Positions 1-7,996 of a DNA stretch of 64,000 nucleotides are shown one piece after another. The notes under the pieces were generated by a model, which was not told the origin of the DNA, did not search any database, and saw only the letters and a list, made by a program, of their open reading frames with translations. Each line of letters opens with the position of its first letter. Position 1 is the first letter of the stretch. The stretch is from NCBI RefSeq assembly GCF_965205175.1, contig NZ_OZ242038.1:372001-436000 (forward strand), read 5' to 3'. The DNA comes from Poriferisodalis sp965205175. Lineage in GTDB: Bacteria; Actinomycetota; Acidimicrobiia; Acidimicrobiales; Poriferisodalaceae. The position numbers and the translations under genes were made by a program.

Positions 1-228
1 GCGGGCGACCACGGCGTCCATTGACGGCGGCAGGCCGCGCCCGTGCCATTCGAGGGGCCACGACGGCGTGCCCCAGCCGGAGTCGGCCAGCAGATGGCGC
101 CACTCGACGAGCGGCCGCTCGGGGTGCCAGTGCTCTTCGAGCCACGTGCGCGCCTCTTCACGGACAGCATCGTCACGGACTTCATCGGCACGGACAGCAT
201 CAACACCGACAGCACCGTCGCTCGCCAT
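1..228 (-). CDS. acyl-CoA dehydrogenase, N-terminal part (runs off the left edge)
   Basis: An ATG at 228 on the minus strand opens a frame that stays open to base 1, giving 76 residues. The segment with LEEHWHPERPL and the later GWGTPSWPLEWHGRGL is typical of the N-terminal helical domain of acyl-CoA dehydrogenases, where the enzyme packs around FAD and an acyl-CoA. The first 20 residues are a low-complexity Asp/Val/Ala stretch. TACGCT lies six bases before the ATG, so the transcript is probably leaderless. The gene diverges from the cupin gene. The catalytic C-terminal part lies outside the window, so the substrate cannot be inferred. Confidence 0.75.
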   Translation of the reverse strand, partial: MASDGAVGVDAVRADEVRDDAVREEARTWLEEHWHPERPLVEWRHLLADSGWGTPSWPLEWHGRGLPPSMDAVVAR

Positions 229-234
229 GCAGGC

Positions 235-240
235 AGCGTA
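235..240 (-). promoter_or_regulatory. -10 box of a leaderless promoter (acyl-CoA dehydrogenase)
   Basis: TACGCT fits the actinobacterial TANNNT -10 pattern and ends six bases before the ATG at 228, placing the transcription start at or next to the start codon. Confidence 0.5.
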
Positions 241-266
241 GAACTGCCGCGACTCGCTGAGCAGGT

Positions 267-272
267 TACGTT
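267..272 (+). promoter_or_regulatory. -10 box of a leaderless promoter (cupin gene)
   Basis: TACGTT is followed by six bases and a GTG at 279. It lies about 27 bp from the opposing -10 box at 235-240, so the two divergent genes share a very short control region. Confidence 0.45.
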
Positions 273-278
273 GAGTTG

Positions 279-797
279 GTGGGTGCCGATGAGGTGATCG
301 AACTGCTCGGGCTCGAGCCGCTGGCGGGCGAAGGCGGCATGTGGGCACAGACGTGGCGCGACGGGCACTCCTCGGCGATCTGCTTCCTGCTCCGCCCCGG
401 CGACTTCTCGGCGCTGCATCGATTGGACGGCGTCGAGCTGTGGCACCACTACGCAGGTGCGGCAGTGGAGATGCTCTTGCTCCAGCCCGACGGCACGGTG
501 TCACGGCCGCGGCTCGGAGATGACTTGGCAGCGAGCGAGCAGCCGATGACGGCGGTGGCGGCTGGCACGTGGATGGCGGCGGACACGCGTGGGGAGTGGT
601 CGCTCGTGGGTACGACCATGGCGCCGCCCTTCGACGACGCCGGCTGTGAACTGGGCGACCGCGCCGAGCTGACAGCTGCATACCCCGCCGCTGCAGCAGA
701 TATTGAGCGCTTCACACGCGAGCAGTGCGCCAGCGACGGCCGGCGCTCGCCAGAAGTTCCCGCGGCACACCTCGAAGAACGCGCTGACGGCCCGTGA
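279..797 (+). CDS. cupin domain protein, DUF985 family
   Basis: The 172-residue product begins VIELLGLEPL and continues with SAICFLLRPGDFSALHRLDG, WHHYAGAAVEMLLL and a C-terminal GTTMAPPFDDAGCELGDR. This is the complete DUF985/cupin_5 beta-barrel signature (YML079-like fold). Family members bind a small ligand in the barrel, but no reaction is established, so only the fold is assigned. The GTG at 279 is preferred over the TTG at 276 because a TACGTT -10 box lies six bases upstream, implying a leaderless start. It diverges from the acyl-CoA dehydrogenase and precedes an SDR gene by about 40 bp. Confidence 0.8.
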   Translation: MGADEVIELLGLEPLAGEGGMWAQTWRDGHSSAICFLLRPGDFSALHRLDGVELWHHYAGAAVEMLLLQPDGTVSRPRLGDDLAASEQPMTAVAAGTWMAADTRGEWSLVGTTMAPPFDDAGCELGDRAELTAAYPAAAADIERFTREQCASDGRRSPEVPAAHLEERADGP

Positions 798-837
798 GGA
801 CCACACTTGCGAGGACAGCTCTGCGAGGACGAGGCTG

Positions 838-1722
838 ATGGCTGAGCACGGACTGCAGTCTCGCGGGATGCCGGCAGACGACTCCCCGACACACGAGATG
901 CCGGCAAGCGATGCCCCAGCAGACGACGTGCGGGCAAACGATGCGCCAGCGAACGATCTGGTGCCGCCCGACCGGCTGATTCGGCTGGACGGCCGGGTGA
1001 TCGTGGTGACCGGTGCCGGCGGCGGCATCGGCGGCGGCATCGCCCGTCGGCTCATCGCTGCGGGTGCCTGCGTCGTGGCTCACACCCGCTCGTCGCCTGT
1101 CGATCAGCTCTTTGGTGCCGATGGCGTACCGACAGCATCAGTGCAAGCTGATCTGACCGCACACGACGGGCCCCAGCGTGTGATCGATGCCGCGATCGCG
1201 CAGCACGGCCGTGTGGACGGGCTCGTCAACAACGCTGCGGTTCAGCCGCTGGTGCATTTTCGTGAGCTGAGCGACGACGACTGGTCGGAGATGATCGAGG
1301 TGAACCTGACCGCGGCACACCGGTTGACGCAGTGTGCGGCCGCCGCGATGCGCTGCGTCGGCACCGGCGGGTCCATCGTCCACATCGCCTCCATCGAGGG
1401 GCATCAGCCCACTGACCTGCACGGCCACTACGCCGTCGCCAAGGCGGGACTGCTGATGCATGCCCGCGCAGCGGCAGGCGCACTCGGGCGCGAGGGGATA
1501 CGCGTCAATGCCGTCTCGCCCGGCCTCATCGACCGGCCCGGCCTCGCTGCTGACTGGCCCCAGGGCGTGGCGCGCTGGCGCGCAGCGGCACCGCTGGGAC
1601 GGCTCGGCACCGCTGCGGACATCGGCGACGCCTGCGTGTTCCTGTGCTCGGATCTCGCGCGGTGGATCACCGGCATCGACCTTGTGGTGGACGGAGGCGT
1701 GCTCACCCGCCCGACCTGGTGA
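838..1722 (+). CDS. SDR-family NAD(P)-dependent oxidoreductase
   Basis: This classical short-chain dehydrogenase has 294 residues from the ATG at 838, which follows a purine-rich GAGGACGAGG. The cofactor motif is VVTGAGGGIGGGIA, the structural motif is VNNAA, the catalytic Ser lies in SIVHIASIEG, and the YAVAK segment carries the Tyr and Lys. The C-terminal WITGIDLVVDGG is typical of FabG-like members. About 50 residues before the Rossmann core are a degenerate Ala/Asp/Pro/Asn repeat, unusual for the family; a start further downstream is possible. The substrate cannot be told from sequence. Confidence 0.85.
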   Translation: MAEHGLQSRGMPADDSPTHEMPASDAPADDVRANDAPANDLVPPDRLIRLDGRVIVVTGAGGGIGGGIARRLIAAGACVVAHTRSSPVDQLFGADGVPTASVQADLTAHDGPQRVIDAAIAQHGRVDGLVNNAAVQPLVHFRELSDDDWSEMIEVNLTAAHRLTQCAAAAMRCVGTGGSIVHIASIEGHQPTDLHGHYAVAKAGLLMHARAAAGALGREGIRVNAVSPGLIDRPGLAADWPQGVARWRAAAPLGRLGTAADIGDACVFLCSDLARWITGIDLVVDGGVLTRPTW

Positions 1723-1915
1723 GTCCAGACACGCTCGGCACCGCCCGCATCGGCGGTCGCCGCTGACGCTGTCCATGGCTGTTGCACATGGCTGTTGCTC
1801 ATGGGTGTCGCTCTCGTATGTCACACCCCCTTGGTGTGCTTGCAGGCAGGACAGCGAGCAGCACGCGGACTCGGGACGCCCAGCCGGCTCTGCTCACGAC
1901 AGCGGAGCCACCACG
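1723..1915. other. intergenic region without recognisable gene
   Basis: This stretch between the SDR gene and a doubtful small ORF has a tandem duplication around 1770-1805 (GCTGTTGCxCATGG twice). I see no RNA gene and no good terminator. Confidence 0.4.
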
Positions 1916-2212
1916 ATGCACATCTCGACCCCGTCTCGATCGCACGCCGACGGATCACCGGCCGACACCGGCTCACCTCGAATTCGCACGGGGGCATCTC
2001 ACACTCAGGTGGGCGCAGCTCGGGCAGCCGGCCGGCCGCTGCAAGCTCACGCCGATCCGTCACGAGCCATCGGTTCGTCTCGGACCCCCGCGGGGCGGCT
2101 TGCGGTTCGTGTCGGTCAACCGCGGTCTTGCACGGGCGACTGGCTGCTGGCGATGGCCGTTGTGCTGGCAGGCTGCCTGCTGGTGCTGAGCTGGGCGATG
2201 CCCGCAGGCTGA
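1916..2212 (+). CDS. possible small C-terminally anchored membrane protein
   Basis: This 98-residue frame starts with ATG at 1916, eight bases after GGAG. The first 70 residues are rich in Ser, Arg, Ala and Gly with no recognisable fold. The last 24 (DWLLAMAVVLAGCLLVLSWA and a short tail) make a clear single hydrophobic helix, as in tail-anchored proteins. I recognise no family. It may be a chance ORF in GC-rich DNA; the RBS and the terminal membrane helix are the only support. A 14-base duplication (GATGCCCGCAGGCT) overlaps the stop codon. Confidence 0.3.
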   Translation: MHISTPSRSHADGSPADTGSPRIRTGASHTQVGAARAAGRPLQAHADPSRAIGSSRTPAGRLAVRVGQPRSCTGDWLLAMAVVLAGCLLVLSWAMPAG

Positions 2213-2293
2213 TGCCCGCAGGCTGCTCGGCAGCGGTGAGCTATCGGCACCAAGGACAGGCTGAGGGAAACATCAGCGGGCAGAAACTCGGGC

Positions 2294-2467
2294 GTGGGAA
2301 TCATGGTGATCATCAAGGCCAGTGCGGAGAGCGAGGCGGGTGGGATGCCGGGGCCGAGCGAGGTTGAGCTGCGGCCCATCCTCGAGATCGACGACTTCGG
2401 CGATGCCATGACGCCGGAGCTCGTCGAGCAAGAAACCCGTCTGCGCGAGCAGGCAGCGCAGCGTTGA
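2294..2467 (+). pseudogene. internally deleted YCII/DGPF-domain protein remnant
   Basis: The frame GTG 2294 to TGA 2467 encodes 57 residues that join the two ends of a DGPF/YCII-related protein, normally about 120-145 residues long. The first part, MVIIKASAESEAGGMP, matches the family N-terminus; the rest, PGPSEVELRPILEIDD followed by FGDAMTPELVEQETRLREQ, matches its C-terminus. The central part, including the DGPF motif, is missing without a frame break. The join is at MPGP, where family members have an MP both after SEAG and before the C-terminal segment, consistent with deletion between short repeats. Family function is poorly known; some members are linked to ECF sigma factor genes. It overlaps a possible TTG start of the next gene. 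Confidence 0.6.
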
Positions 2468-2478
2468 ATCCTGGCCCG

Positions 2479-4029
2479 ATGCCCGCCTCTGTTCGTATTG
2501 CTGCAGTACAGCCGCGAGACGGCCTCGGACGGATCGGCATCGCCGTCTGGCCCGCTGCCCAAGAACCACACCACGAAGGCGGCACACGCGCACGCGATCT
2601 CCTCGCTGACCTGGACTCCGACCTTGACGCAGTGCAGCAGTGGGGCGCCACCGCGGTCATCAGCCTGAACACGGACCAAGAGCTGCATGCGCTGGGAGCG
2701 GACAGGCTGCCCGCAGCGGTGCAGGACCGGCACATGGAGTGGTGGCACGCACCCGTCCCCGACGGCTGCGCACCGGGCGCCGGGTTCGAACGCGTCTGGA
2801 ATGCAGCGGACGAGAGTGCAGCCGGCGACAGCGCTGTCGGCGACCATGCTGACCGCGGCCGTGCTGTCGGCGACAACACCGTCGGCGGTGCCGTGCGCGA
2901 TCGGCTGGAACTCGGGTTCGACGTGCTGGTTCACTGCGAGGGCGGACTGGACCGCGCAGCGACCGTCGCCTCCCGCCTGTTGGTCGAACTCGGCGAGCCA
3001 GCCGACGACGCGATTCAGCGAGTCCGCGAGAGCCACTCCTTGGGCGCCATCGAGACCGAGGAACAGCAGGCTCACGTCAGACACTGCCAGCCGCTGTCGC
3101 GGGAACTGCCCTCCGGTGCAGCCGAGGCCGTCGAAGACCGCGCGGTCGGTGCTCTGCTCGGATTGGCCGTTGGCGATGCGCTCGGGACGACACTGGAGTT
3201 CTGCCTCCGCGACTCGGCGCCGAGGCTCGTCGACATGATCGGTGGAGGTCCGTTCGACCTTGCGCCCGGTTACTGGACGGACGACACGGCGATGGCCCTC
3301 GCGCTGGCGGACAGCTTGCGCTCGTGCGGGACGCTCGACTGTGAGGACCTGATGGAGCGCTTCACGTCGTGGTGGCATCACGGCGAATACTCCTGCACAG
3401 GACACTGCTTCGACATCGGCACAACGACCTGGGAGTCCCTCGAGCGCTACGGCTGCACTGGCGACCTCATGGCCGGCTCAACTGATCCGCACTCGGCGGG
3501 AAACGGCTCGCTGATGCGGCTCGCGCCGATCGTCCTGCGCTACTGGGACGACCGAGCGGGCCTCGACCGTTTCGCCGCGAGCCAGTCGCGCACCACACAC
3601 GGCGCCGCGGAGGCGGTCGATGCGTGCCGCGCATTCGCCGGCTTGCTGGCGGACGCCATTGCCGGCATGCCGCGGCGAGAGGTGCTTGCGCGGCGGACGT
3701 TCAGCGGCGCACCGGCGATCCAGCGAGTGCTCGGGGGCTCGTGGCACGGTGCGGCCCGCGACGAGATTCGCTCCAGCGGCTACGTGGTAGACACGCTGGA
3801 GGCGGCGCTGTGGTCGGTCGCCCGCACGGCAGACTTCCGCAGTGCTGTCCTGCTGGCAGCCAACCTGGCTGACGATGCCGACACCGTCGCGGCAGTCACC
3901 GGCCAACTCGCCGGCGCCCTCTACGGCCTGTCCGGAATTCCCACAGAATGGCTCGGCCGAGTCGCGTGGAAGGAACGACTCCTCGACGTGGCGCGGCAAC
4001 TGGTCCAGCAGCGTTCACCTGCAGCCTGA
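2479..4029 (+). CDS. tyrosine phosphatase-like / ADP-ribosylglycohydrolase fusion protein
   Basis: Two domains are joined in one 516-residue chain. Residues 1-210 resemble a small CDKN3/dual-specificity-type phosphatase: VISLNTDQEL early on, and near residue 152 HCEGGLDRAA, which fits the Cys-X5-Arg catalytic loop. It is interrupted by a low-complexity Gly/Asp/Ala insert at about 112-138. Residues 220-510 are a DraG/ARH-type ADP-ribosylglycohydrolase with GLAVGDALGTTLEF, YWTDDTAMALALADSL, NGSLMRLAPIVL and near the end NLADDADTVAAVTGQLAGAL. These carry the Asp/Thr residues that bind two Mg ions and the ADP-ribose. The enzyme would remove ADP-ribose from proteins or other targets; the phosphatase half may act on the same targets (inference). 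Start is ATG 2479 or TTG 2464. Confidence 0.8.
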   Translation: MPASVRIAAVQPRDGLGRIGIAVWPAAQEPHHEGGTRARDLLADLDSDLDAVQQWGATAVISLNTDQELHALGADRLPAAVQDRHMEWWHAPVPDGCAPGAGFERVWNAADESAAGDSAVGDHADRGRAVGDNTVGGAVRDRLELGFDVLVHCEGGLDRAATVASRLLVELGEPADDAIQRVRESHSLGAIETEEQQAHVRHCQPLSRELPSGAAEAVEDRAVGALLGLAVGDALGTTLEFCLRDSAPRLVDMIGGGPFDLAPGYWTDDTAMALALADSLRSCGTLDCEDLMERFTSWWHHGEYSCTGHCFDIGTTTWESLERYGCTGDLMAGSTDPHSAGNGSLMRLAPIVLRYWDDRAGLDRFAASQSRTTHGAAEAVDACRAFAGLLADAIAGMPRREVLARRTFSGAPAIQRVLGGSWHGAARDEIRSSGYVVDTLEAALWSVARTADFRSAVLLAANLADDADTVAAVTGQLAGALYGLSGIPTEWLGRVAWKERLLDVARQLVQQRSPAA

Positions 4030-4173
4030 GAGAACAGCCCGAGAGTCCTGAGAGAAACCTCGCGATACTGCGGCGTGGCCCACAATGTGCTCGGAAGCGA
4101 ACTGCAGCCGTGCTTCTGCGACCCGCTCACGGGCTGATTCCGCGACGGCTGCTGCAACAACGGCTGTTGGCGC
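4030..4173. other. convergent intergenic region
   Basis: This gap lies between the 3' ends of the hydrolase fusion gene and the lipoprotein gene. It holds short imperfect repeats (CTGAGAGAA twice, 4027-4052), but I find no convincing hairpin terminator. Confidence 0.35.
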
Positions 4174-5340
4174 TCAGGGCTGCTCGGGCCGGCGTTCGAT
4201 CGGCGTCGGCGGCACCATGACGCCGTGCAGCAGTGCGCGGTCTCCCAAGGGCTGCGCCAGCTCGACAGTGGCGTGGGTATCCGGACTGCTGGGGCACGTG
4301 GCAAGGCCGTAGTACGGCACGACGGCGAAAGCCACGAGCACTGCCTCGTCCGTCTCGACGACTTGCGGACCTCGCAGCGCATCGCCCATCTCGCGACCGC
4401 TCGTGCAGCCGGCCTCTGCCACCAGCAACTGAATGGTGGTCGCAGCCGGGTCGGGCAGCGCACTGGGGTCGAGATGGACAGCGACATGGCCGAGCCCAGG
4501 CGGCAGCACGACACGGTTCTCGCACCTGGTGGCGCTGAGGCCGTAGCCACCCCACCAGCACTCGGTGTCCACAGCGCTGGCGCCAGTGTCGGCAACAGTG
4601 CCGACGGCAGGGATGACGTCGAGCGGTCCGCTGGGCGGCTCGACGGAGTAGACGACATCGAGGCAGACCATGTCCGTCGGGACGGTCTCGGCAAGCGCTT
4701 CGAGCGCGGCGTCAGTCGGATCGACAAAATCGAGCGACACCCGATTTCGCAGCGTGGTGATGCCGGTGCCCTGCAAGCCTTGGAGGTCGCCGATGGAGTC
4801 TTGGAGGACCGTGAGCGCCTCCCAGGAGTGGTCTACCTGCACGACGTCGAAGCGCGTTCCCTCGGGCAGCAGTGACGCCAGCGCGTCGCGGTGCATGTCG
4901 AGATTGCCGGTGAATGCCGCGACCACCGCCCCGCCCGGCGCTTGAGCGCTCCACAGGAGCCCGAACTGCTCACCGTGCTGCGTTCCGTATTCGTAGACCG
5001 ACTCCAGCACGGCATTCGGGAGGATGTCGTATGCCGGCCCTGGCCCGAAGACGCTCTCGACTTCTGGGAGGTCATCGCACTGCGTGAACCCGCCGATCAG
5101 CTCGAGCCCAGCGGCCGCCCGTCCGGACGGGTCAGTGTCGGAGGGCACTTCCCCTGTGTTCGTCGGCAGCGCGTCACCGTCGGTCGGCGCGGCCGAAGTG
5201 GCAGTCGAAGGCACCTGCGACGCATTCGTGCCGACAGTTGAGATCTGCTCCGACCGATCAACCGCACCGCACGCCGCAACGGCGAGGATCCCGAGGACAC
5301 CCAACACCCGAGCACAGCACCGCGCCGACCGCGTCGCCAT
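4174..5340 (-). CDS. secreted lipoprotein of unknown function
   Basis: The 388-residue product begins with a short Arg-rich n-region, a hydrophobic helix and the lipobox VAACG (Cys at 24), so it should be exported and lipid-anchored. A Ser/Thr/Asp-rich spacer follows to about residue 75. The mature part shows several paired Cys residues. Its C-terminal 75 residues (LLVAEAGCTSG, later VELAQPLGDRALLHG) resemble a short module often seen at the ends of actinobacterial secreted proteins. I do not recognise an enzymatic family. TAAGCC lies six bases before the ATG, a weak leaderless -10 candidate. Confidence 0.7.
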   Translation of the reverse strand: MATRSARCCARVLGVLGILAVAACGAVDRSEQISTVGTNASQVPSTATSAAPTDGDALPTNTGEVPSDTDPSGRAAAGLELIGGFTQCDDLPEVESVFGPGPAYDILPNAVLESVYEYGTQHGEQFGLLWSAQAPGGAVVAAFTGNLDMHRDALASLLPEGTRFDVVQVDHSWEALTVLQDSIGDLQGLQGTGITTLRNRVSLDFVDPTDAALEALAETVPTDMVCLDVVYSVEPPSGPLDVIPAVGTVADTGASAVDTECWWGGYGLSATRCENRVVLPPGLGHVAVHLDPSALPDPAATTIQLLVAEAGCTSGREMGDALRGPQVVETDEAVLVAFAVVPYYGLATCPSSPDTHATVELAQPLGDRALLHGVMVPPTPIERRPEQP

Positions 5341-5567
5341 GTCACGGGCTTACCATGTCCACGGGTTCATGTCACGGCAGGTCATCCGCGCCGCAGCAGG
5401 TTGTCACCAAACCGACACAGAGCCTGAAGCCGGCCTTCCGACAAGCGAAATGCCTGACATACGGAGATGCGACGCCTGCTCGCCCGAAGCCGTGAGTTGC
5501 CGGGGCGGTGCGGCACCGGATGCGTGCCCGCTTCAGTCGCCAGCGGCACCAACCGTCTGCCGGCCAG
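5341..5567. other. intergenic region, nothing recognised
   Basis: This region lies between two minus-strand genes, downstream of the acyl-CoA ligase and upstream of the lipoprotein. Apart from the possible TAAGCC box near 5347-5352, I see no signal. Confidence 0.35.
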
Positions 5568-7205
5568 CTAGGCGCTGACTATGCCGGCTGCTTCCTGCAG
5601 GCCCAGTTCGGCTATCGAGATCTCGCGCATCTTGAACTTCTGGATCTTGCCGGTGGCGGTCATCGGGAACGAGTCGGTGAACTTGACGTAGCGGGGCACC
5701 TTGTACCGGGCGATGGTGCCCCGGCAGAACTCCTTGATATCCGCCTCTGTCACGTCGGCACCGTCGCGCCGCTGTATCCAGGCCATGACCTGCTCGCCGT
5801 AGCGCGTGTCGGGCAGGCCAATCACCTGCACCTCCACCACGTCGGGGTGGGTGTAGAGGAACTCCTCGATCTCGCGGGGATACACGTTCTCGCCGCCTCG
5901 GATGATCATGTCCTTGATGCGACCGACGATGTTGACGTATCCCTCACTGTCCATGACCGCCAAGTCGCCGGTGTGCATCCAGCCGTCGCCGTCGATGGCC
6001 TCCGCGGTGCGCTCTGGGTCGTCCCAGTAGCCCACCATCACCGAGTAGCCGCGGGTGAGAAACTCTCCGCCGGCGCCGCGGGGGACGGTCTCGCCGCTGT
6101 CGGGGTCCACGATCTTAACTTCGACATGGGGATGCACCCGCCCGACCGTAGACACGCGCTTGTCCAGCGGGTCGTCCGCGGATGTCTGGGTGGACACGGG
6201 CGATGTCTCGGTCATGCCGTAGGCGATGGTGACCTCAGCCATGTTCATGCGCTCGACGACCTGGCGCATCACCTCGATGGGGCACGGCGAGCCCGCCATG
6301 ATCCCGGTGCGCAGCGATGACAGGTCATAACCGTCGAGGTCGGGCTCGGCAAGCTCGGCAATGAACATGGTTGGCACCCCGTACAGGCTCGTGCAACGCT
6401 CGACGGCGCAGGCGCTCAGAGTGGCGGCCGCGTTGAAGCCCGCCGCGGGAATCACGATGGCGGCGCCGTGAGTCGTACACGCCAGGTTGCCCAGCACCAT
6501 CCCGAAGCAGTGATAAAAGGGAACAGGTATGCACACCCGGTCCTCAGGCGTGTACTTGCAGGCCTCGCCGATGAAGTAGCCGTTGTTCAAGATATTGCGA
6601 TGGCTCAGCGTGGCGCCTTTGGGGAACCCGGTGGTGCCGCTGGTGTACTGGATGTTGATGGCGTCGCCGGGCGAGAGCTGCGCGGCGCGCTGCTCGAGTT
6701 GTTCCGCAGTGACGGAGTCCGCTGCCTCCAGCAGTCGCTCCCAGTCCGGTGTGTGCAGGTAGACCGCCTGCCTCACCGCCAAGCGGTCCCAGACGCCGGC
6801 GATCATCGACCGGTAGTCGCTGCCGGCGAACTGCTCGGCCGCCACCAGCACCGATGTGCCCGACTGGTTCAGCACGTACTCGAGCTCTGACGTGCGATAC
6901 GCCGGGTTGATGGTCACCAAGATGGCGCCGATGCGGGCCGTGGCGTACTGGAGCAGCACCCACTCGGCGAAGTTCGGACTCCAGATGCCCACCCGGTCGC
7001 CCTTGTCGACCCCGATGCCCATCAGCGCACGGGCCAGACGGTCCACCTCGCAGGCGAAATCCGAGTAAGTGAGGCGCACGCCTTGCTCGACAGAGACCAA
7101 TGCCTCGCGGTCGCCGTGCTGCGCAACCGTTCGAGCCAGGTTCTCACCGATGGTCTCTTCCAAGAGCGGCACCGAGGTCGGCCCGGCATCCGACGACAAC
7201 TTCAT
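5568..7205 (-). CDS. AMP-binding fatty acid/short-chain acyl-CoA ligase
   Basis: This 545-residue acyl-CoA synthetase of the ANL superfamily activates a carboxylic acid with ATP and CoA through an acyl-adenylate. Motifs in order are the P-loop YTSGTTGFPKGATLSHRN (about 190-207), AYGMTETSP, HTGDLAVMDSEGY, GRIKDMIIRGGENVYPREIE (the hinge region) and the C-terminal TATGKIQKFKMRE with the catalytic Lys. Overall it matches FadD-like ligases of actinobacteria that accept medium-chain or related acids. GAGGAG lies seven bases before the ATG. It sits 89 bp downstream of the amide importer genes on the same strand, so it may be co-transcribed with them. Confidence 0.9.
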   Translation of the reverse strand: MKLSSDAGPTSVPLLEETIGENLARTVAQHGDREALVSVEQGVRLTYSDFACEVDRLARALMGIGVDKGDRVGIWSPNFAEWVLLQYATARIGAILVTINPAYRTSELEYVLNQSGTSVLVAAEQFAGSDYRSMIAGVWDRLAVRQAVYLHTPDWERLLEAADSVTAEQLEQRAAQLSPGDAINIQYTSGTTGFPKGATLSHRNILNNGYFIGEACKYTPEDRVCIPVPFYHCFGMVLGNLACTTHGAAIVIPAAGFNAAATLSACAVERCTSLYGVPTMFIAELAEPDLDGYDLSSLRTGIMAGSPCPIEVMRQVVERMNMAEVTIAYGMTETSPVSTQTSADDPLDKRVSTVGRVHPHVEVKIVDPDSGETVPRGAGGEFLTRGYSVMVGYWDDPERTAEAIDGDGWMHTGDLAVMDSEGYVNIVGRIKDMIIRGGENVYPREIEEFLYTHPDVVEVQVIGLPDTRYGEQVMAWIQRRDGADVTEADIKEFCRGTIARYKVPRYVKFTDSFPMTATGKIQKFKMREISIAELGLQEAAGIVSA

Positions 7206-7294
7206 GGGTGTGCTCCTCTTCGCTGTTTCGGGTGATCGTGCAATTGTGCATGCATCGGGGAGTGATTGTCGTGTGCGAGCCGGGTCGAAGCGGA

Positions 7295-7996
7295 CTACAG
7301 CGCCAAGTACTTCCTGTGGAGGGCTCGGTCAGCGAGCAGTTCCGCGGTGGTGGCTTCGGCAATGATCTCGCCCTTCTCCATGATCAGGGCGCGCCGGGCG
7401 ATGCGGGCCGCGAAGTCCAGGTTCTGCTCCACGACCAGCACGGCGACACCGCCCTCGGCGTCGATCCTGCTGACCGCTTGAGCGATTTCGTCGAGCACCG
7501 ACGGCTGGATTCCCTCGGACGGCTCGTCCAGCAGCAGCAGACGGGGCGCGGCCACCAGTGCCCTGGCCAGCGCCAGGAGCTGCTGCTGTCCCCCCGAGAG
7601 GCGCCCGCCGCGGTCGTGCCTGCGCCGGTCGAGCGTGGGAAACCTTGCGAGAACCTCCTCGACCGCGTCGCCGCCGAGTTGGCGGCGGGTCGCGGTGCCC
7701 ACCCGGAGGTTCTCCAGCACCGTCAGCTTCGGGAAGATGTCGCGTCCCTGCGGCACGCTGGAGATTCCCAGCCGGGCCCGTTCGTAGGCCTTGAGCGAGC
7801 GCAGGTCGGTGCCGTCGAGCGCGATCGATCCCCCGGTGCTGGCGATGGCGCCGGTGATGGCTCTCATCAAGGTGGTCTTGCCGGCGCCGTTGCGGCCCAG
7901 CACCGCGGCGCACTCCGAGGCCGCCAGTTCCAGATCGACGCCGTGCAGCACCGGCACAGCGCCGTACCCGGCCCGCAGACCGTCAAGCGCCAGCAT
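7295..7996 (-). CDS. urea/short-chain amide ABC transporter ATP-binding protein (UrtE-like)
   Basis: The product is a 233-residue ATPase of the branched-chain amino acid/urea (LivF/UrtE) subfamily. It shows Walker A GRNGAGKTTLMRAITG, the signature LSGGQQQLLALARAL and Walker B LLLLDEPSEGIQPS. The SEGIQPS wording after Walker B is typical of UrtE rather than LivF. It powers import at the cytoplasmic face together with the ATPase half of the preceding fused protein. Its start overlaps the 3' end of that gene by 14 bases, indicating translational coupling. It is the last gene of the importer. Confidence 0.88.
   Translation of the reverse strand: MLALDGLRAGYGAVPVLHGVDLELAASECAAVLGRNGAGKTTLMRAITGAIASTGGSIALDGTDLRSLKAYERARLGISSVPQGRDIFPKLTVLENLRVGTATRRQLGGDAVEEVLARFPTLDRRRHDRGGRLSGGQQQLLALARALVAAPRLLLLDEPSEGIQPSVLDEIAQAVSRIDAEGGVAVLVVEQNLDFAARIARRALIMEKGEIIAEATTAELLADRALHRKYLAL

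Noticed and set aside
1821..2063. minus-strand ORF with a CxxC near its C-terminus
   Set aside because: No family match, no ribosome site and it opposes a slightly better plus-strand candidate.
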